Counted from the stretch's first letter, positions 32,820 through 45,655 are shown. The stretch is DNA of 64,000 nucleotides from Colocasia esculenta (GCA_014218235.1 CM024760.1:146149245-146213244), one strand, 5' to 3'. Notes: generated by a model not told the origin, from the letters alone. Numbers and translations: made by a program.

Positions 32820-34758
32820 GTTGCCCAGCTAACTAGCCCAGAGGGGGGGGGGGTGAATGGGTTAATAAAAACTTCGATCTCTAATTACAATCTGTTCACT
32901 GAAAGGATTGCACAACTTAACAACAAGGTTAGAGTTAGAGCAAATAAGACAACAATCACACAAAAAAAAACACACCCACAAGACACGAGGATTTTTATCC
33001 TGGTTCGGAACTCCTCTCCATAGGAGACCTACGTCCAGTCCCTGAGCAATATCTCAGGATTTCACTACCAAGGGTACAATCCCCCTTAAGGATCCTTACA
33101 CCAGCCTCAACTGGTCTTCCTTCAGCCTGAAGGGAACAACAACCACCCTGGATACCACCAGGTCTTCCTTCGTCCAGAAGGGAACACAACCTAATAAGAA
33201 AAGGGTGTGGAAACAGGCTTCAGACTCTAGCTTGACCAGCTACACACTGAAGCTTCTAAGCCCCCGAGAGAGAAAGAGATTTAACAAGGTTTTTCTCTCT
33301 AAGGACTACACAAGCTCTCACAAAATGAGAAAATTCTTTTTGAGCACAGAGAGCTAAGAGCTTAGAACAAGGTTGGAGTGGTAGCTTCGCTCTTCTTCAA
33401 TATTCTGAAGACTCGAAGAGATGGATTTCTTTCTTCTTCTGAAATCAAGCGTTGTTGCTCACTTCACTCTCTTCTTTTCCGTCTTGAGTCTTCTATTTAA
33501 ACTGCTGATTCAAATTCAAACGTTGAAGTGTCCGTTGTCTCTTATCCTTGTGTACGATAGACTGGTCACAAAGGAAGCTTCTGATCGTCAGTCTTTTATC
33601 CTTGTGTACGTAGACAGAGTAGCATAGAAATGGAAGATATTGTCTGCATGCATGGGAGATACGATCAGAGAGCATTTAATGCATAGCAGTCAACGGACAA
33701 GATATGACTTTGACTTTTCAACGCTATTAAAAGGCATTATACTAATGCATCAAGAAATTCGATAAAAAGAATATTGCTGACTTCATAACTTATGAAATCG
33801 TTATGAATTATAGCAAGTCGTTATGAACTGTAAGGAAATCGTTGTGATAACTTATGAAATCGTTACAACAAGCAAGTCGTTGCGAGTTCTAAAGAAATCG
33901 TTACAAGAAATCGTTATGACTATCAAGTTGTAAGGAAATCGTTACACGAAATCGTTATGACTATCAAGTTGTAAGGAAATCGTTACACGAAATCGTTATG
34001 ACTATCAAGTTGTAAGGAAATCGTTACACGAAATCGTTATGACTATCAAGTTGTAAGGAAATCGTTACACGAAATCGTTATGACTATCAAGTTGTAAGGA
34101 AATCGTTACACGAAATCGTTACACAAAGCAAGGCGTTATGAACAGTAAAGAAATCGTTATGAACTAAAGAAATCGTTATGAACTCTAAAGAAATCGTTAT
34201 GACTATAGGGTCGTTGCGAGTTCTAAAGAAATCGTTACGAGGTCTAAAGAAATCGTTACGGCTAGAGAGTCGTTGCGAGTTCTAAAGAAATCGTTACGAG
34301 GTCTAAAGAAATCGTTACGGCTAGAGAGTCGTTGCGAGTTCTAAAGAAATCGTTACGAGGTCTAAAGAAATCGTTACGGCTAGAGAGTCGTTGCGAGTTC
34401 TAAAGAAATCGTTACGAGGTCTAAAGAAATCGTTACGGCTAGAGAGTCGTTGCGATATCGATTTGTTTTGAGTTTTCCGGTCAAAGAGGAAAATCGTTCT
34501 GCTTATCAAAGAAGTTGATGCGATATCGATTTGTTTTGAGTTTTCCAGTCAAAGAGGAAATCGTTCTGCTTATCAAGGAAGTCGATACAAAGACTTGGAT
34601 AGAAGTGTGATGAGACTTACCAGATTGTCTTGAACTTTCATATTTCTTTTATTTCCTGTTCTCAAGGCTCAAGTAATCCATTAGTGTTATTTTGTTAATC
34701 ATCAAAATTAATATATAAATAAATAGAAATATTTATTATGGGGACAGTTTGGTCATCA
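32820..34758 (-). repeat. 3' LTR of copia C (1939 bp)
   Basis: Plus-strand ends TGTTGCCC and GGTCATCA. Relative to the 5' LTR it lacks a 183-bp block (44237-44419 there) between GTAC microhomologies, and it has fewer minisatellite units. Confidence 0.93.
33775..34570. repeat. Minisatellite arrays (AAATCGTTA-based) in 3' LTR of copia C
   Basis: Two arrays. About five units of roughly 41 bp contain GTTATGACTATCAAGTTG (33900-34110). About four units of roughly 59-60 bp contain GGCTAGAGAGTCGTTGCGAG (34200-34450). Both are built from the AAATCGTTA core. Confidence 0.9.
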
Positions 34759-34772
34759 ATCTCCCCCTTTTT
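34759..34772 (-). promoter_or_regulatory. Polypurine tract of copia C
   Basis: AAAAAGGGGGAGAT on the minus strand directly precedes the 3' LTR's TGATGACC. Confidence 0.9.
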
Positions 34773-34904
34773 GATGATGACAAAATATACTAAACATCAT
34801 ACAAAAAATGAAATATGTTTTTCAGATTTACTTTAGTTGTCTCCCCCATTTTGTCATTAAGCAAAAAGATAAGCTGTGAGACAAAGAAGAGAGAAAGATT
34901 TATA

Positions 34905-37900
34905 TTAGGATGGAGAAAGATAATACAGAGGAGATAACAAGGAGGCATGCTGTGAGACAACAGCCCATGCCTTGATCTCAAGATCCTCAAAAATTTGCAG
35001 AAAAATGCCAGAGGCAACTGAGAAGGAGGGTCCCATGGAAGGGATGTTCCTCTGAATGTAGAGTTGCCTTTGCTGCTCTAAGAATTCTCCATACTGAGTT
35101 TTGTCCAAGAAGAATCTGTAGTAAGTACTCTTACCAAAACTGGCCCTATGGAGAAATCTGTCCAAGGAAATTGGATAGTGAATCTTTTGATTTAACAGAT
35201 CCTGCTTTAAGGCATAGAAAGCAGAATATCTAGATGCCCATACAGCATAGATCTCTGGTATGGGTGCGATGGAATTTAGATCCATAAAGGCTTCTGCAGA
35301 AAGAGCAGGCTTCCTCTGACTAACTAGATCTTGATTGATAGCTTCCAATTGCTGATAAGAGGCCTGATAGAGGAGCTCCCATTCTGATGAGGTGAGTCTT
35401 TCACACTCAGAAATGAGTGGAGCTAAGATCTGAGAAGACATGCGGCCAGAGTGGTATTCTCTGAAGATGAACCGCAAAAAGGAAGGAGATCTGCCCTGCT
35501 TGGCTGACATACTGCCCATCTGTCTTGCAAACATATCTAGAGCATGTGACCCAGCATCGGAATCAAATACTAAAGAGTGCAGCTTCGGCAGAAGAACTGG
35601 AAAATCGACCTTGAAAGAGACAAAGTCTACCTTAAGAGGAAGGTTGAGAGGGATTTCTGATTTCAGCACAGTAATCTGCGAATGGAACTGGCAAAACTGA
35701 ACTTCTGGAATTTTGTTCAAGTAACAGAAGTCACTGTACAGCTGAAAAGCTCTGGCAATGCGAATTTCCTTCAAAATGAAGGATCCCCAAGAGTTCTTGT
35801 GCTGGATGATAAACCACTCAGAGAAGGTGAGTGGGTGAGCTCTGTGAGTGAGGGATTCGGCCCTTGCAGTCAGGTATTTTTCATACTGAGCCTTATTTCC
35901 TTTGATAGCTGCCCACTGATCTTCAGTCTTGAACTCAGTGCCCTCAAGGATTTTGGATTTGAAAGCTTGGGATATCTGAGTAAAAGGAAGAACAATGTCC
36001 AGGTGTTCGGATAGGTTGAGAAAAGGAATACCATAAATGGTAGAAAGAATGCATTTCTGGAGGTATTCTTTGTAGATAGGTCTTCTCTTAGGATCAAGGG
36101 TAAGAGAGTACCATAAAGGAGGGTATAGAGGAACAGAAGGAGTGCTTAGAGATGAGGAGGTTTTTCTCTTTTTCTTGGCAGGACTGGGAGGGTCAGTCCT
36201 GTGAATGTGAGAGGCTGTGGAAAGAATGGTGAGGAGGGTGTTCCTTTCAAAGTTGTCTGGAACATTGGTGTCAAAGACACCAAGAGGCAGAGGTTTATCT
36301 GGAGGAAAGTAATAGAATTAGGAGGAGTAGGAGGATAGAAAAGATGTTTAGGATTAAAGGAAGAGGTTGGTTGAAGAGGAGGTGTTTGAATTTTAATAGG
36401 TGAAGGTTTGGGAGTTAATGAGGATGGAGCTGAGATGTGAGCTGGAGTAGGAGAGAAGGAGGGTTGAGATGAAGTAGAGGATGAGGATGGTTGGGTGCGA
36501 GGCATGGGATGTTTTATGGTTGGTGGAGCAGGAGGTGCTGTAGAAGGAGATGAAGGTGTGGAGAGGGTTGGAGTGGCAAGAGATGAAGTATCAGGGGCCT
36601 TGGAGACGGACACTGGCTCTTTCCCTTTGGCCTGACTCTCTCTGACTGCTGAAGAGGGTCCTGAAGACCCTGAGGCTGCCACTGGTCCTGGTGACCTCAT
36701 TACAGATGGCCCTGATGGCCCTGACCCTTGAGCAGATGGCCCTGCTGGCCCTGGTGGCCGAGGAGCAGCTGGTCTGCCCGGAGACATCCCACTGGACTTA
36801 GACAAAACACTCAGCATAGACTTCATGTCAGACAATTCTTTATTGAAGTACCTCATTGCATTTCTTATTGAAGATACGTCCGAGGAAGTTGAGGCTTGAT
36901 TGGTAACAATGCCTTGAATGCTAGACTGAACAGATGCCAAGATCTCTCCTTGGGCTTTTAACAAGGCCATAACATGCTTCAACTTCACATTTCTATGGCC
37001 CTTCCTTGACCTCCTGTGAACAACTCTTTTCTGCTTACCTTGCTGAGAGACATGCTCCTCTAGATTTATATTGCTTGCACTTGGGCCTTCACTAACATCA
37101 ACCTTGGCTGGAGCTGGGATTTCCTGAGTAGGTGAAACACTCTCAGGAATATCTTCATTCACTGGCTTCTCAATCTCAGCTTGCTCCCCCTGAATGGGAG
37201 CAGGGACTTCAATACTTAAATGCTCCCCCTGAGCAGGAGCTTCTTCCAAAACAGCTTTTTCCAAGGGCCTTCTGGCACGGATTCAGACACTTCAGGTTCT
37301 ACTCTACTTTGCTCCCCTTGGCTAGGAGCTTCTTCCATGACTACATCTTGTTGAGTTCCTGCTTGCATCTCAACATCAGCAACTTGTTCAGACTGAACTG
37401 TTGAATGACTAGGTGCCACAGCTTCTTCTTCAACACATCCACCTTCTTTAGAAGTGGCTAAGGTGGAGGGAATGGAGTCCAATACTTCTTTTAAGATAGA
37501 GGCAACTAAGGTGGTGGGCAAGGAGTCTACCACACCAGCTGCACCTACTTCCACTTGAGCTTCAGATTGGCATTCCACAACTGGTACTTCTACTACAGCT
37601 GATTCTAGAGGTTCTTGTTCTGCTGCTGCTTGCTTTGCTGCTACTGCTTCTTCTTCTGCTGCTGCTGCTTGCTCTGCTGCTACTGCTTCTTCTTCTGCTG
37701 CTGCTGCTTGCTCTGCTACTGCTTCTGGAATATCTTCAATAACTGCTTCTCCTTCAGCCACAGAGGACTTTGACCAAACTCCTTCTTGCACTGAAAAACC
37801 GCTTTTCTTTAGATTTCTGGACCTTATTGACTGGCCCATCTTTTCAGCTACTGCTCCTGACAAATCTACTCCAAAGTGCTTGAAAACCTTGGTCAGTAGA

Positions 37901-38568
37901 TGAGCATACGGAAGAGAAACATTCAACTTGCTCTTTGTTTCTCATAACTGAGCATGTGCAACCATCATTCGCTCAATCATCACTGCGGCCAGGTTTATCT
38001 CTTTGTTCTGGATTGCCCAGAACATTATGTCCGAATCTGCCCTAGTGCATGAGGAAAAGGTAGCACTACGAGGTACTAAGATTTGGCAGACTATAAAGTG
38101 AAGCAATCTATTGAATGCAGACATCTGATTATCAAGCTTCCCATCCTTCAACTTAAATCCTGGACCGATAATCCCTAGACCTTTGACTTCATCATTCACA
38201 GAGTGAATGCCACTAAATCCAGAGGTCTTCACTCCAAACAGATCACGCAAGAGCTCATGGGTTATTCTGATTTGGATGCCCTTGACAGAGGAAACAAGGG
38301 ACCCATCTGCTTCTGACTTCAGACAAATGTAGAAGGCTTTCACCAAGTCCGGGTAGCTTACCTCACTGAAGGTGACCACATCCATCCACTGCAATCTTCT
38401 TAGAGTATCAACTAGCCTGGCCATGCCACTCTTCTCAAGATTCTGAACATCTACTGCCTTATTTCCGCAAATCTTCGTCTTCACAAACGTAAATCTTTCT
38501 TGCTCCTTTGGGGATAAATACTCAGCACTGTAGCCCCCAACACTTCCGGAGATTAACGGAGCGGCCAT
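34905..38568 (-). pseudogene. Third ORF (env-like position) of copia C, PF20167-type plus unknown C-terminal domain
   Basis: Starts at the ATG at 38568 (MAAPLISGSVGG). The N-terminal 200 residues match the plant transposon-protein domain (MDVVTFSEVSYPDLVKAFY, LLHFIVCQILVPR). A Glu/Ala-rich and then Pro/Ser-rich disordered region follows (37900-36350), then a 290-residue C-terminal domain (35774-34905) with FIFREYHSGRMSSQILAPLI and AEAFMDLNSIAPI. A TGA at 37944-37942 and frame losses near 37265 and between 36350 and 35800 break it. No signal peptide or membrane segment is visible, so 'envelope' is only a positional label. The intact product would be about 1200 residues. The C-terminal domain recurs at 26864-28077 and 56366-57396. 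Confidence 0.75.
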
Positions 38569-38972
38569 GGGTGCAGAGAAGAAAAGATTCTGGAAGGGAG
38601 GATGATGGAAGGGACGGAAGTTCTCGAAGGAATTCTTCGCGGGAAGAGAAGAAGGCTTCGAAAGTTGCAGAGAGTCGATCCCAAAATCGTTAGGGCATCG
38701 GCTTTGGGTGAACAGATAGAGGATAAAAAGGGTAAAGGTAGAAGACGAGTCGTTCCCAGAGCGATTTGGATAAAATAATATTACTTTATTGAAAGGAGGA
38801 GCGCCAAAGGCGGTAAAGATAGAAAGCGACAAAAAGGTTTGACAAGTCAAACAACTTTCTACACAGAAGCGGTCAAAGCATATAGATAACTGAGTTTTGC
38901 TTAACTTTAACGGATAGAGAACTTTCATTTAATCTGAAAAATTTATATGTCAATAAAATCACAGAAATTCTT

Positions 38973-41900
38973 TCACAAATTGCACATCCCTAGTTCCCTT
39001 CTAAGAGATGTAAATCTCTCTTCAGGTAGGGCTTTTGTGAAGATATCTGCCAATTGACCATTTGTATCTATAAACGAAATTTCTAAATTACCACTAGCTA
39101 CATGGTCTCGAATAAAATGGTATCTTACCTCAATGTGCTTCGTCCTTGAGTGTTGAACTGGATTTTTGGTGAGGTTGATGGCACTTGTATTATCACACAA
39201 TAGAGGAATTGATTTGATGTGAATGCCAAAATCTTCAAGTTGTTGCTTTATCCAAAGAAGTTGTGTACAGCAACTTCCAGCAGCAACATATTCTGCCTCA
39301 GCTGTTGATAGAGCTACTGAATTTTGTTTCTTGGATGTCCATGATATTAAGCATCCTGCAAGAAACTGACAACATCCACTGGTGCTCTTTCTATCTACTT
39401 TGCAACCAGCATAATCAGCATCTGAATATCCTATTAGATTTATCTCACAAGATCTAGGATACCAGAGACCTAAGTCATGAGTTCTAGCTAAATATCTAAA
39501 TATTCTTTTTACAGAAATTAAGTGAGACTCTCTAGGGTCTGCCTGATATCTAGCACACATGCATACACTGAATAAAATGTCTGGTCTACTGGCAGTTAAG
39601 TAAAGTAATGATCCTATCATACCTCGATAATTCTTTTGATCTACCTTTTTACCTTTTTGATCACTGTCCATTCTGGTTGATGTGCTCATTGGAGTTGATA
39701 ATGGCTTTGCATCTTCAAATCCAAATTTCTTTAACAGCTCTTTGGTGTACTTTGCTTGACAGATATGAGTGCCATCCTTCCCTTGCTTGATTTGCAATCC
39801 AAGGAAGTAGCTTAGCTCCCCCATCAAGCTCATTTCGAATTCTCCCTGCATAAGCTTTTCAAAGTACTTGCAAAGAGATTCATCAGTAGATCCAAAAATA
39901 ATATCATCTACATAGATTTGTACAAGAAGTATATGTTTAACCTTAGATTTTATAAATAATGTACTATCTACTTTACCTCTAGTGAACCATGATTTAATAA
40001 GAAAGTACTGAGCCTTTCATACAGGCTCTGGGAGCTTGCTTTAAACCATATAAAGCCTTATGTAGTTTAAATACATGATTTGGAAATTCAGTGTCATCAA
40101 AACCTGGAGGTTGTTCAACATAAACTTCCTCCTTGATGAAACCATTTAAAAAGGCTGATTTGACATCCATTTGAAAAAGTTTTAAATCAAATGCAGATGC
40201 ATAAGCAAGTAAAATCCTAATGGCCTCAAGTCTAGCTACAGGTGCATAAGTTTCATCGAAATCTATGCCTTCCTCTTGGGAGTAGCCTTGAGCCACCAAT
40301 CTGGCTTTGTTCCTTAAGATTATTCCAGACTCATCCAGTTTATTTCTGAACACCCACTTGGTGCCAATAACTGAATGATTGGATGGTCTAGGAACAAGTG
40401 ACCATACTTGGTTTCTCTTGAACTGATTTAGTTCATCTTGCATGGCTAATATCCAAGATTCATCAGATAAAGCTTCATTGACTGTCTTAGGCTCTATTTG
40501 AGAAACAAATGCTAAATAATGCATGGAATTACATTACCTCTAGTTCTTACCCCTACAGATGGATCACCAATGATGTTTTCAGGAGGGTGATCTTTCTGAT
40601 ATCTCCATTCCTTTGGAAGATCTTCATGTTGGATTTCTGTTTGCTGCAGTTCTTCCAGAGTTGGATCCTCTTTGTCCTTAATTGAAGTATTCTTTAATTT
40701 TTCGGACAAGTCATCTGCATCATCAATGTCACTAATTTCTTCCTTTTTCAAGGAAGGGTTAGATTCATCAAAAATAACATGTACTGATTGTTCAATCAAT
40801 AAGGAACGTTTATTGAAAACTCTATAACCTTTGGGTTTAGAAGAGTACCCCATGAAGATGCCTTCATCTGATTTGGCATCCAACTTACCAATGTCCCTTT
40901 TTCCATTGTTATGGATGAAGCAAGGACATCCAAATATTCTGAAATGGCTAATCTTTGGCTTCTTTTCTTTGTAGAGTTCATAAGCAGTCTTTTTCAGAAT
41001 TGGCCTGATCATCACTCTATTTATGATATAACATGCAGTGTTGATAGCTTCGGCCCAGAAATATCTTGGCAGATCATATTCTGACAACATGGTTCTTGCC
41101 ATATCCAAAAGAGTTCTGTTTTTCCTCTCAGCAATTCCATTCTGTTGAGGTGTCCTTGGAGCTGAGAAGTTGTGCTCAATTCCTTGATCATCACAGAATT
41201 TCGTAAACTTTTCATTCTGAAACTCACCACCATGATCTGATCGAGTAGAGACAATTGAGAATTTCTGATCTTTCTGAACTTTCTTACTGAAGCTGACAAA
41301 ATTTTCAAATGTGTCATCTTTGTGCTCTAAAAAGGATACCTAAGTGAATCTTGAATAATCATCAACTATTACAAATCCAAAATTCTTTCCTCCCAAACTG
41401 GTAGTCCTCATTGGCCCAAATAAATCCATGTGAAGAAGTTCTAAGGGCTTTGAGGTGGTTACTACGGTCTTTGATTTGAAGGAGCTCTTGGTGTGCTTTC
41501 CTCTTGCACAAGGTCTGCAAATGCTATCCAATCTGAAATTTACCTTTGGCAGTCCTTCAACTAGTTTTCTCTTTCTTAGCTTGTTCAACCCATCCAAGCT
41601 GTAGTGGCCCAATCTTCTGTGCCACAACTCAGTTGATTGATCTTTACTAGCTGCCAAACACACATCTTGATCCTTAAGTTCCTCGAGATATAGAACATAC
41701 AAATTTCTTTCTCTGTAGGCTTCAAATATGACTGCACCATCCTTTAAGATACTGCATTTTGATTCTTGAAACTGAATTTGATGGCCTTTGTCACACAACT
41801 GGCTGATGCTGATGAGATTGTGCTTTAACCCTTTGACCAGCATAACATCTTCAATTACTGATTTTCCTTTGATGTTCACGGATCCACTTCCTATTACAAC

Positions 41901-42010
41901 TCCTTTTCCATTGTCTCCATATGTGACTGTACCTTCTTCAGCTTGGAGATCGATAAATATCTTCTTGTTGCTGACATATGCCTTGAGCACCCACTATCCA
42001 AATACCATTT
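38973..42010 (-). pseudogene. pol: Copia C pol: protease, integrase, RT, RNase H, with breaks
   Basis: The protease motif YLDSGCSRHM lies at about 42005-41975, with a one-base frame loss immediately after it (about 41967). Integrase has an H-H-C-C finger (WHRRLGHY ... CRPCARGK), then D (LHMDLFGPM), D (TRSDHGGEF) and E (QNGIAERKNR). A TAG at 41342-41340 stands where a Trp codon is expected. The frame changes near 40520, and again near 40000-39985 inside RT. RT keeps YVDDIIF (about 39914-39903). RNase H keeps D (GYSDADYAG), E (STAEAEYVA) and D (LCDNTSA) and ends at 38973. Most active-site residues survive while the frame does not, which fits decay after a once functional insertion. Confidence 0.88.
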
Positions 42011-42042
42011 GGATGCTCGAGGGTTATCCTGAAATGAGAACA

Positions 42043-43381
42043 TCAAGCTTTAGGTACCCAAATTCTTTTGGGTCCTGATTGGTTAGTATCATCAACTTTA
42101 CTTTTTAATATCCATTTTTTATGTCTTGTTGGGCATGTAATTTTAATATGTCCTAACTTGTTGCAGTGACTGCAGCAGGATAACTTAGTTACTTTTTCTA
42201 TATATTTGAAATCAGCTTTGTATGCTATATCTTGTTCGGGTACAAATTTTGGTGTTGGATATGTTTTAGGGTATATTATGGTTTCTTCATTGTCTGGGGG
42301 TGTATATCCTAATCCATTTTTCTTTTTACCCGATCTCCTAGCACCTTTTAATATTAAAGAGTTTTTACCATTGGTAAATTTTTCTAGTGTACTTGATAGA
42401 TTATCATTTTCTTTATTTAGTCTTTCTATTTCTATTTTAAGTTCACCTAAGTCTTCTTGTTTTTCTAGATGATTTATTTTCTTATTTTTCTCTTTTAAAT
42501 TTTCACATAATAATTCATTTCTTCTTTTATGTTCAGTAATTTGTTTTTCAAGTTCTTCATTTTCTGTTCTTAGGTCTGAGTTTGTATTTTCTAAACAGAT
42601 TATATTTTTCTTACTAGTTTTAAGTAATTTGCATACTTCTTTGTATTTTTCATAAAGTTCATTAAAAGCATTTTCCAAATTATCAGAATCTGAATCATTG
42701 CATGAATCAAAAGAAGAGTCAGAAGTTACCTTGTCTTCGGTGTTGGCCATGAGAGCCAAGTTGGCTTCTTCACCTTCACTGCTCGAGCTTGACTCACTGT
42801 CTGAGTCACTGCTGTTCTCCCAAGTAGCTGCCATTGCTTTCTTTTGTACTTCTTAAATCTTCTGAAGTTGTCCTTCTTCTTGTGATCACTCTTTTTGATC
42901 ATGGGACAATCTGCCATGATGTGTCCAGGCTTCTTGCATTCATAACAGATCACTTCTCCTTTCTTTTGATCCTTTACTTCTGGTTTTCTAAAGTCTTTGT
43001 TTTTCTTAAAAAAATTTCTTCCGGACTGATATTTCTTTTTCTTTACTAGAATCCTTTGAAGTCTTCGAGACAGCATGGCTTCTTCATCATCACTGTCTTT
43101 ACTACTCTCACTGAGACTCTATTGAACTCTTTCTTGCTTAGGGCACAGCATAATATGCTCTTGGCTTTGCAGTTTAAGGATATTCTTTTCCTATCATCAT
43201 CTGTCCACTGAGCCTTAGCATTTGTGACCAAAAGATCACCTTCTTCTACAATGGACCAGATTGTGTAATCATGACCTTGTAGAAAATATTCCATTCTAGT
43301 CTTCCAGTATGTGTAATCTTCTCTATCGAATAAAGGAGGCCTGTTGACTGACTGACCTTCGAAGTTGCTTTGGGCTGCCAT
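42043..43381 (-). pseudogene. gag: Copia C gag with internal deletion and frameshift
   Basis: Opens at the ATG at 43381 (MAAQSNFEGQSVNRPPLFD), 51 bp after the primer site. Compared with copia B's gag (59702-61180), about 460 bp encoding the central UBN2-type capsid region are missing at about 43115. The remainder carries a CCHC knuckle (CYECKKPGHIMADC, near 42950), a one-base loss near 42835, a Glu/Lys/Asn-rich coiled coil and a second CCHC finger (CSHCNKLGHIKITC, near 42150). The frame ends at 42043 just before protease. Confidence 0.85.
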
Positions 43382-43431
43382 TGATCTTTGCTCTTCAGAT
43401 CGTTAGATCTTCTTCTTTGTCGAAGAGACAG

Positions 43432-43443
43432 GCTCTGATACCA
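43432..43443 (-). other. Primer-binding site of copia C (initiator tRNA-Met)
   Basis: TGGTATCAGAGC on the minus strand, two bases after the 5' LTR end; the canonical plant copia primer site. Confidence 0.95.
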
Positions 43444-43445
43444 CT

Positions 43446-45655
43446 TGTTGCCCAGCTAACTAGCCCAGAGGGGGGGGGGGGTGAATGGGTTAATAAAAAC
43501 TTCGATCTCTAATTACAATCTGTTCACTGAAAGGATTGCACAACTTAACAACAAGGTTAGAGTTAGAGCAAATAAGACAACAATCACACAAAAAAAAAAC
43601 ACACCCACAAGACACAAGGATTTTTATCCTGGTTCGGAACTCCTCTCCATAAGAGACCTACGTCCAGTCCCTGAGCAATATCTCAGGATTTCACTACCAA
43701 GGGTACAATCCCCCTTAAGGATCCTTACACCCAGCCTCAACTGGTCTTCCTTCAGCCTGAAGGGAACAACAACCACCCTGGATACCACCAGGTCTTCCTT
43801 CGTCCAGAAGGGAACACAACCTAATAAGAAAAGGGTGTGGAAACAGGCTTCAGACTCTAGCTTGACCAGCTACACACTGAAGCTTCTAAGCCCCCGAGAG
43901 AGAAAGAGATTTAACAAGGTTTTTCTCTCTAAGGACTACACAAGCTCTCACAAAATGAGAAAATTCTTTTTGAGCACAGAGAGCTAAGAGCTTAGAACAA
44001 GGTTGGAGTGGTAGCTTCGCTCTTCTTCAATATTCTGAAGACTCGAAGAGATGGATTTCTTTCTTCTTCTGAAATCAAGCGTTGTTGCTCACTTCACTCT
44101 CTTCTTTTCCGTCTTGAGTCTTCTATTTAAACTGCTGATTCAAATTCAAACGTTGAAGTGTCTGTTGTCTCTTATCCTTGTGTACGTTAGACTGGTCACA
44201 AAGGAAGCTTCTGATCGTCAGTCTTTTATCCTTGTGTACACGCCAAAGAGATGTCATAGAACTTTGTATCTTGTGTCCAACGTTGTCCAGATGAGTCTTG
44301 TCAGATATCTGTAAGCATATCATCAATAAATAGAGGACAGCTAAGACTGCTGTCTATTGTTAGTTGAGATGGAACAGATATTGCAGTATATAGCAAAGCT
44401 CCTTTCTGTCTAAAAAAAGTACGTAGACAGAGTAGCATAGAAATGGAAGATATTGTTTGCATGCATGGGAGATACGATCAGAGAGCATTTAATGCATAGC
44501 AGTCAATGGACAAGATATGACTTTGACTTTTCAACGCTATTAAAAGGCATTATACTGATGCATCAAGAAATTCGATAAAAAGAATATTACTGACTTCATA
44601 ACTTATGAAATCGTTATGAATTATAGCAAGTCGTTATGAACTGTAAGGAAATCGTTGTGATAACTTATGAAGTCGTTACAATAAGCAAGTCGTTGCGAGT
44701 TCTAAAGAAATCGTTACAAGAAATCGTTATGACTATCAAGTTGTAAGGAAATCGTTACACGAAATTGTTATGACTATCAAGTTGTAAGGAAATCGTTATA
44801 CGAAATCGTTATGACTATCAAGTTGTAAGGAAATCGTTATACGAAATCGTTATGACTATCAAGTTGTAAGGAAATCGTTACACGAAATCGTTATGACTAT
44901 CAAGTTGTAAGGAAATCGTTACACGAAATCGTTATGACTATCAAGTTGTAAGGAAATCGTTACACGAAATCGTTACACAAAGCAAGGCGTTATGAACAGT
45001 AAAGAAATCGTTATGAACTCTAAAGAAATCGTTATGAACTCTAAAGAAATCGTTATGACTATAGGGTCGTTGCGAGTTCTAAAGAAATCGTTACGAGGTC
45101 TAAAGAAATCGTTACGGCTAGAGAGTCGTTGCAAGTTCTAAAGAAATCGTTACGAGGTCTAAAGAAATCGTTACGGCTAGAGAGTCGTTGCGAGTTCTAA
45201 AGAAATCGTTACGAGGTCTAAAGAAATCGTTACGGCTAGAGAGTCGTTGCGAGTTCTAAAGAAATCGTTACGAGGTCTAAAGAAATCGTTACGGCTAGAG
45301 AGTCGTTGCGAGTTCTAAAGAAATCGTTGCGATGTCTTAAAGAGTCGTTGCGATATCGATTTGTTTTGAGTTTTCCGGTCAAAGAGGAAATCGTTCTGCT
45401 TATCAAAGAAGTCGATGCGATATCGATTTGTTTTCAGTTTTCCGGTCAAAGAGGAAATCGTTCTGCTTATCAAGGAAGTCGATACAAAGACTTGGATAGA
45501 AGTGTGATGAGACTTACCAGATTGTCTTGAACTTTCATATTTCTTTTATTTCCTATTCTCAAGGCTCAAGTAATCCATTAGTGTTATTTTGTTAATCATC
45601 AAAATTAATATATAAATAAATGGAAATATTTATTATGGGGACAGTTTGGTCATCA
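43446..45655 (-). repeat. 5' LTR of copia C (2210 bp)
   Basis: Direct copy of 32820-34758 with an extra 183 bp and more minisatellite units. Ends TGTTGCCC and GGTCATCA on the plus strand. Confidence 0.93.
44590..45490. repeat. Minisatellite arrays in 5' LTR of copia C
   Basis: The same 41-bp and 59-60-bp unit types as in the 3' LTR, with a different copy number and scattered substitutions. Confidence 0.9.

Larger units (their letters stand above)
32820..45655 (-). mobile_element. Complete Ty1/copia element C (SIRE/Maximus-type), minus strand, defective
   Basis: A 12,836-bp element with direct LTRs, GTGTC duplications, an initiator-Met primer site, gag, pol (protease, integrase, RT, RNase H), a third ORF and a purine tract. 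The CSRHMS-type protease context, the SQEEGIDFDETYAPVARLE RT block and a third ORF between RNase H and the 3' LTR are features of the SIRE/Maximus lineage. Gag has an internal deletion and pol has several stops and frame losses, so the copy cannot move by itself. Confidence 0.93.

Noticed and set aside
33775..34570. Regularly spaced short direct repeats that look CRISPR-like
   Set aside because: Repeats lie inside LTRs of a plant copia element. Spacers are themselves repeated, units vary, and no cas-like gene exists.
34905..38568. Envelope glycoprotein in copia C
   Set aside because: Position is env-like, but there is no signal peptide, transmembrane segment or glycoprotein pattern; it matches a plant transposon-protein domain instead.
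41021..41317. Minus-strand 98-codon frame in copia C
   Set aside because: Out-of-frame reading of the integrase core; the correct frame carries the D and E motifs.
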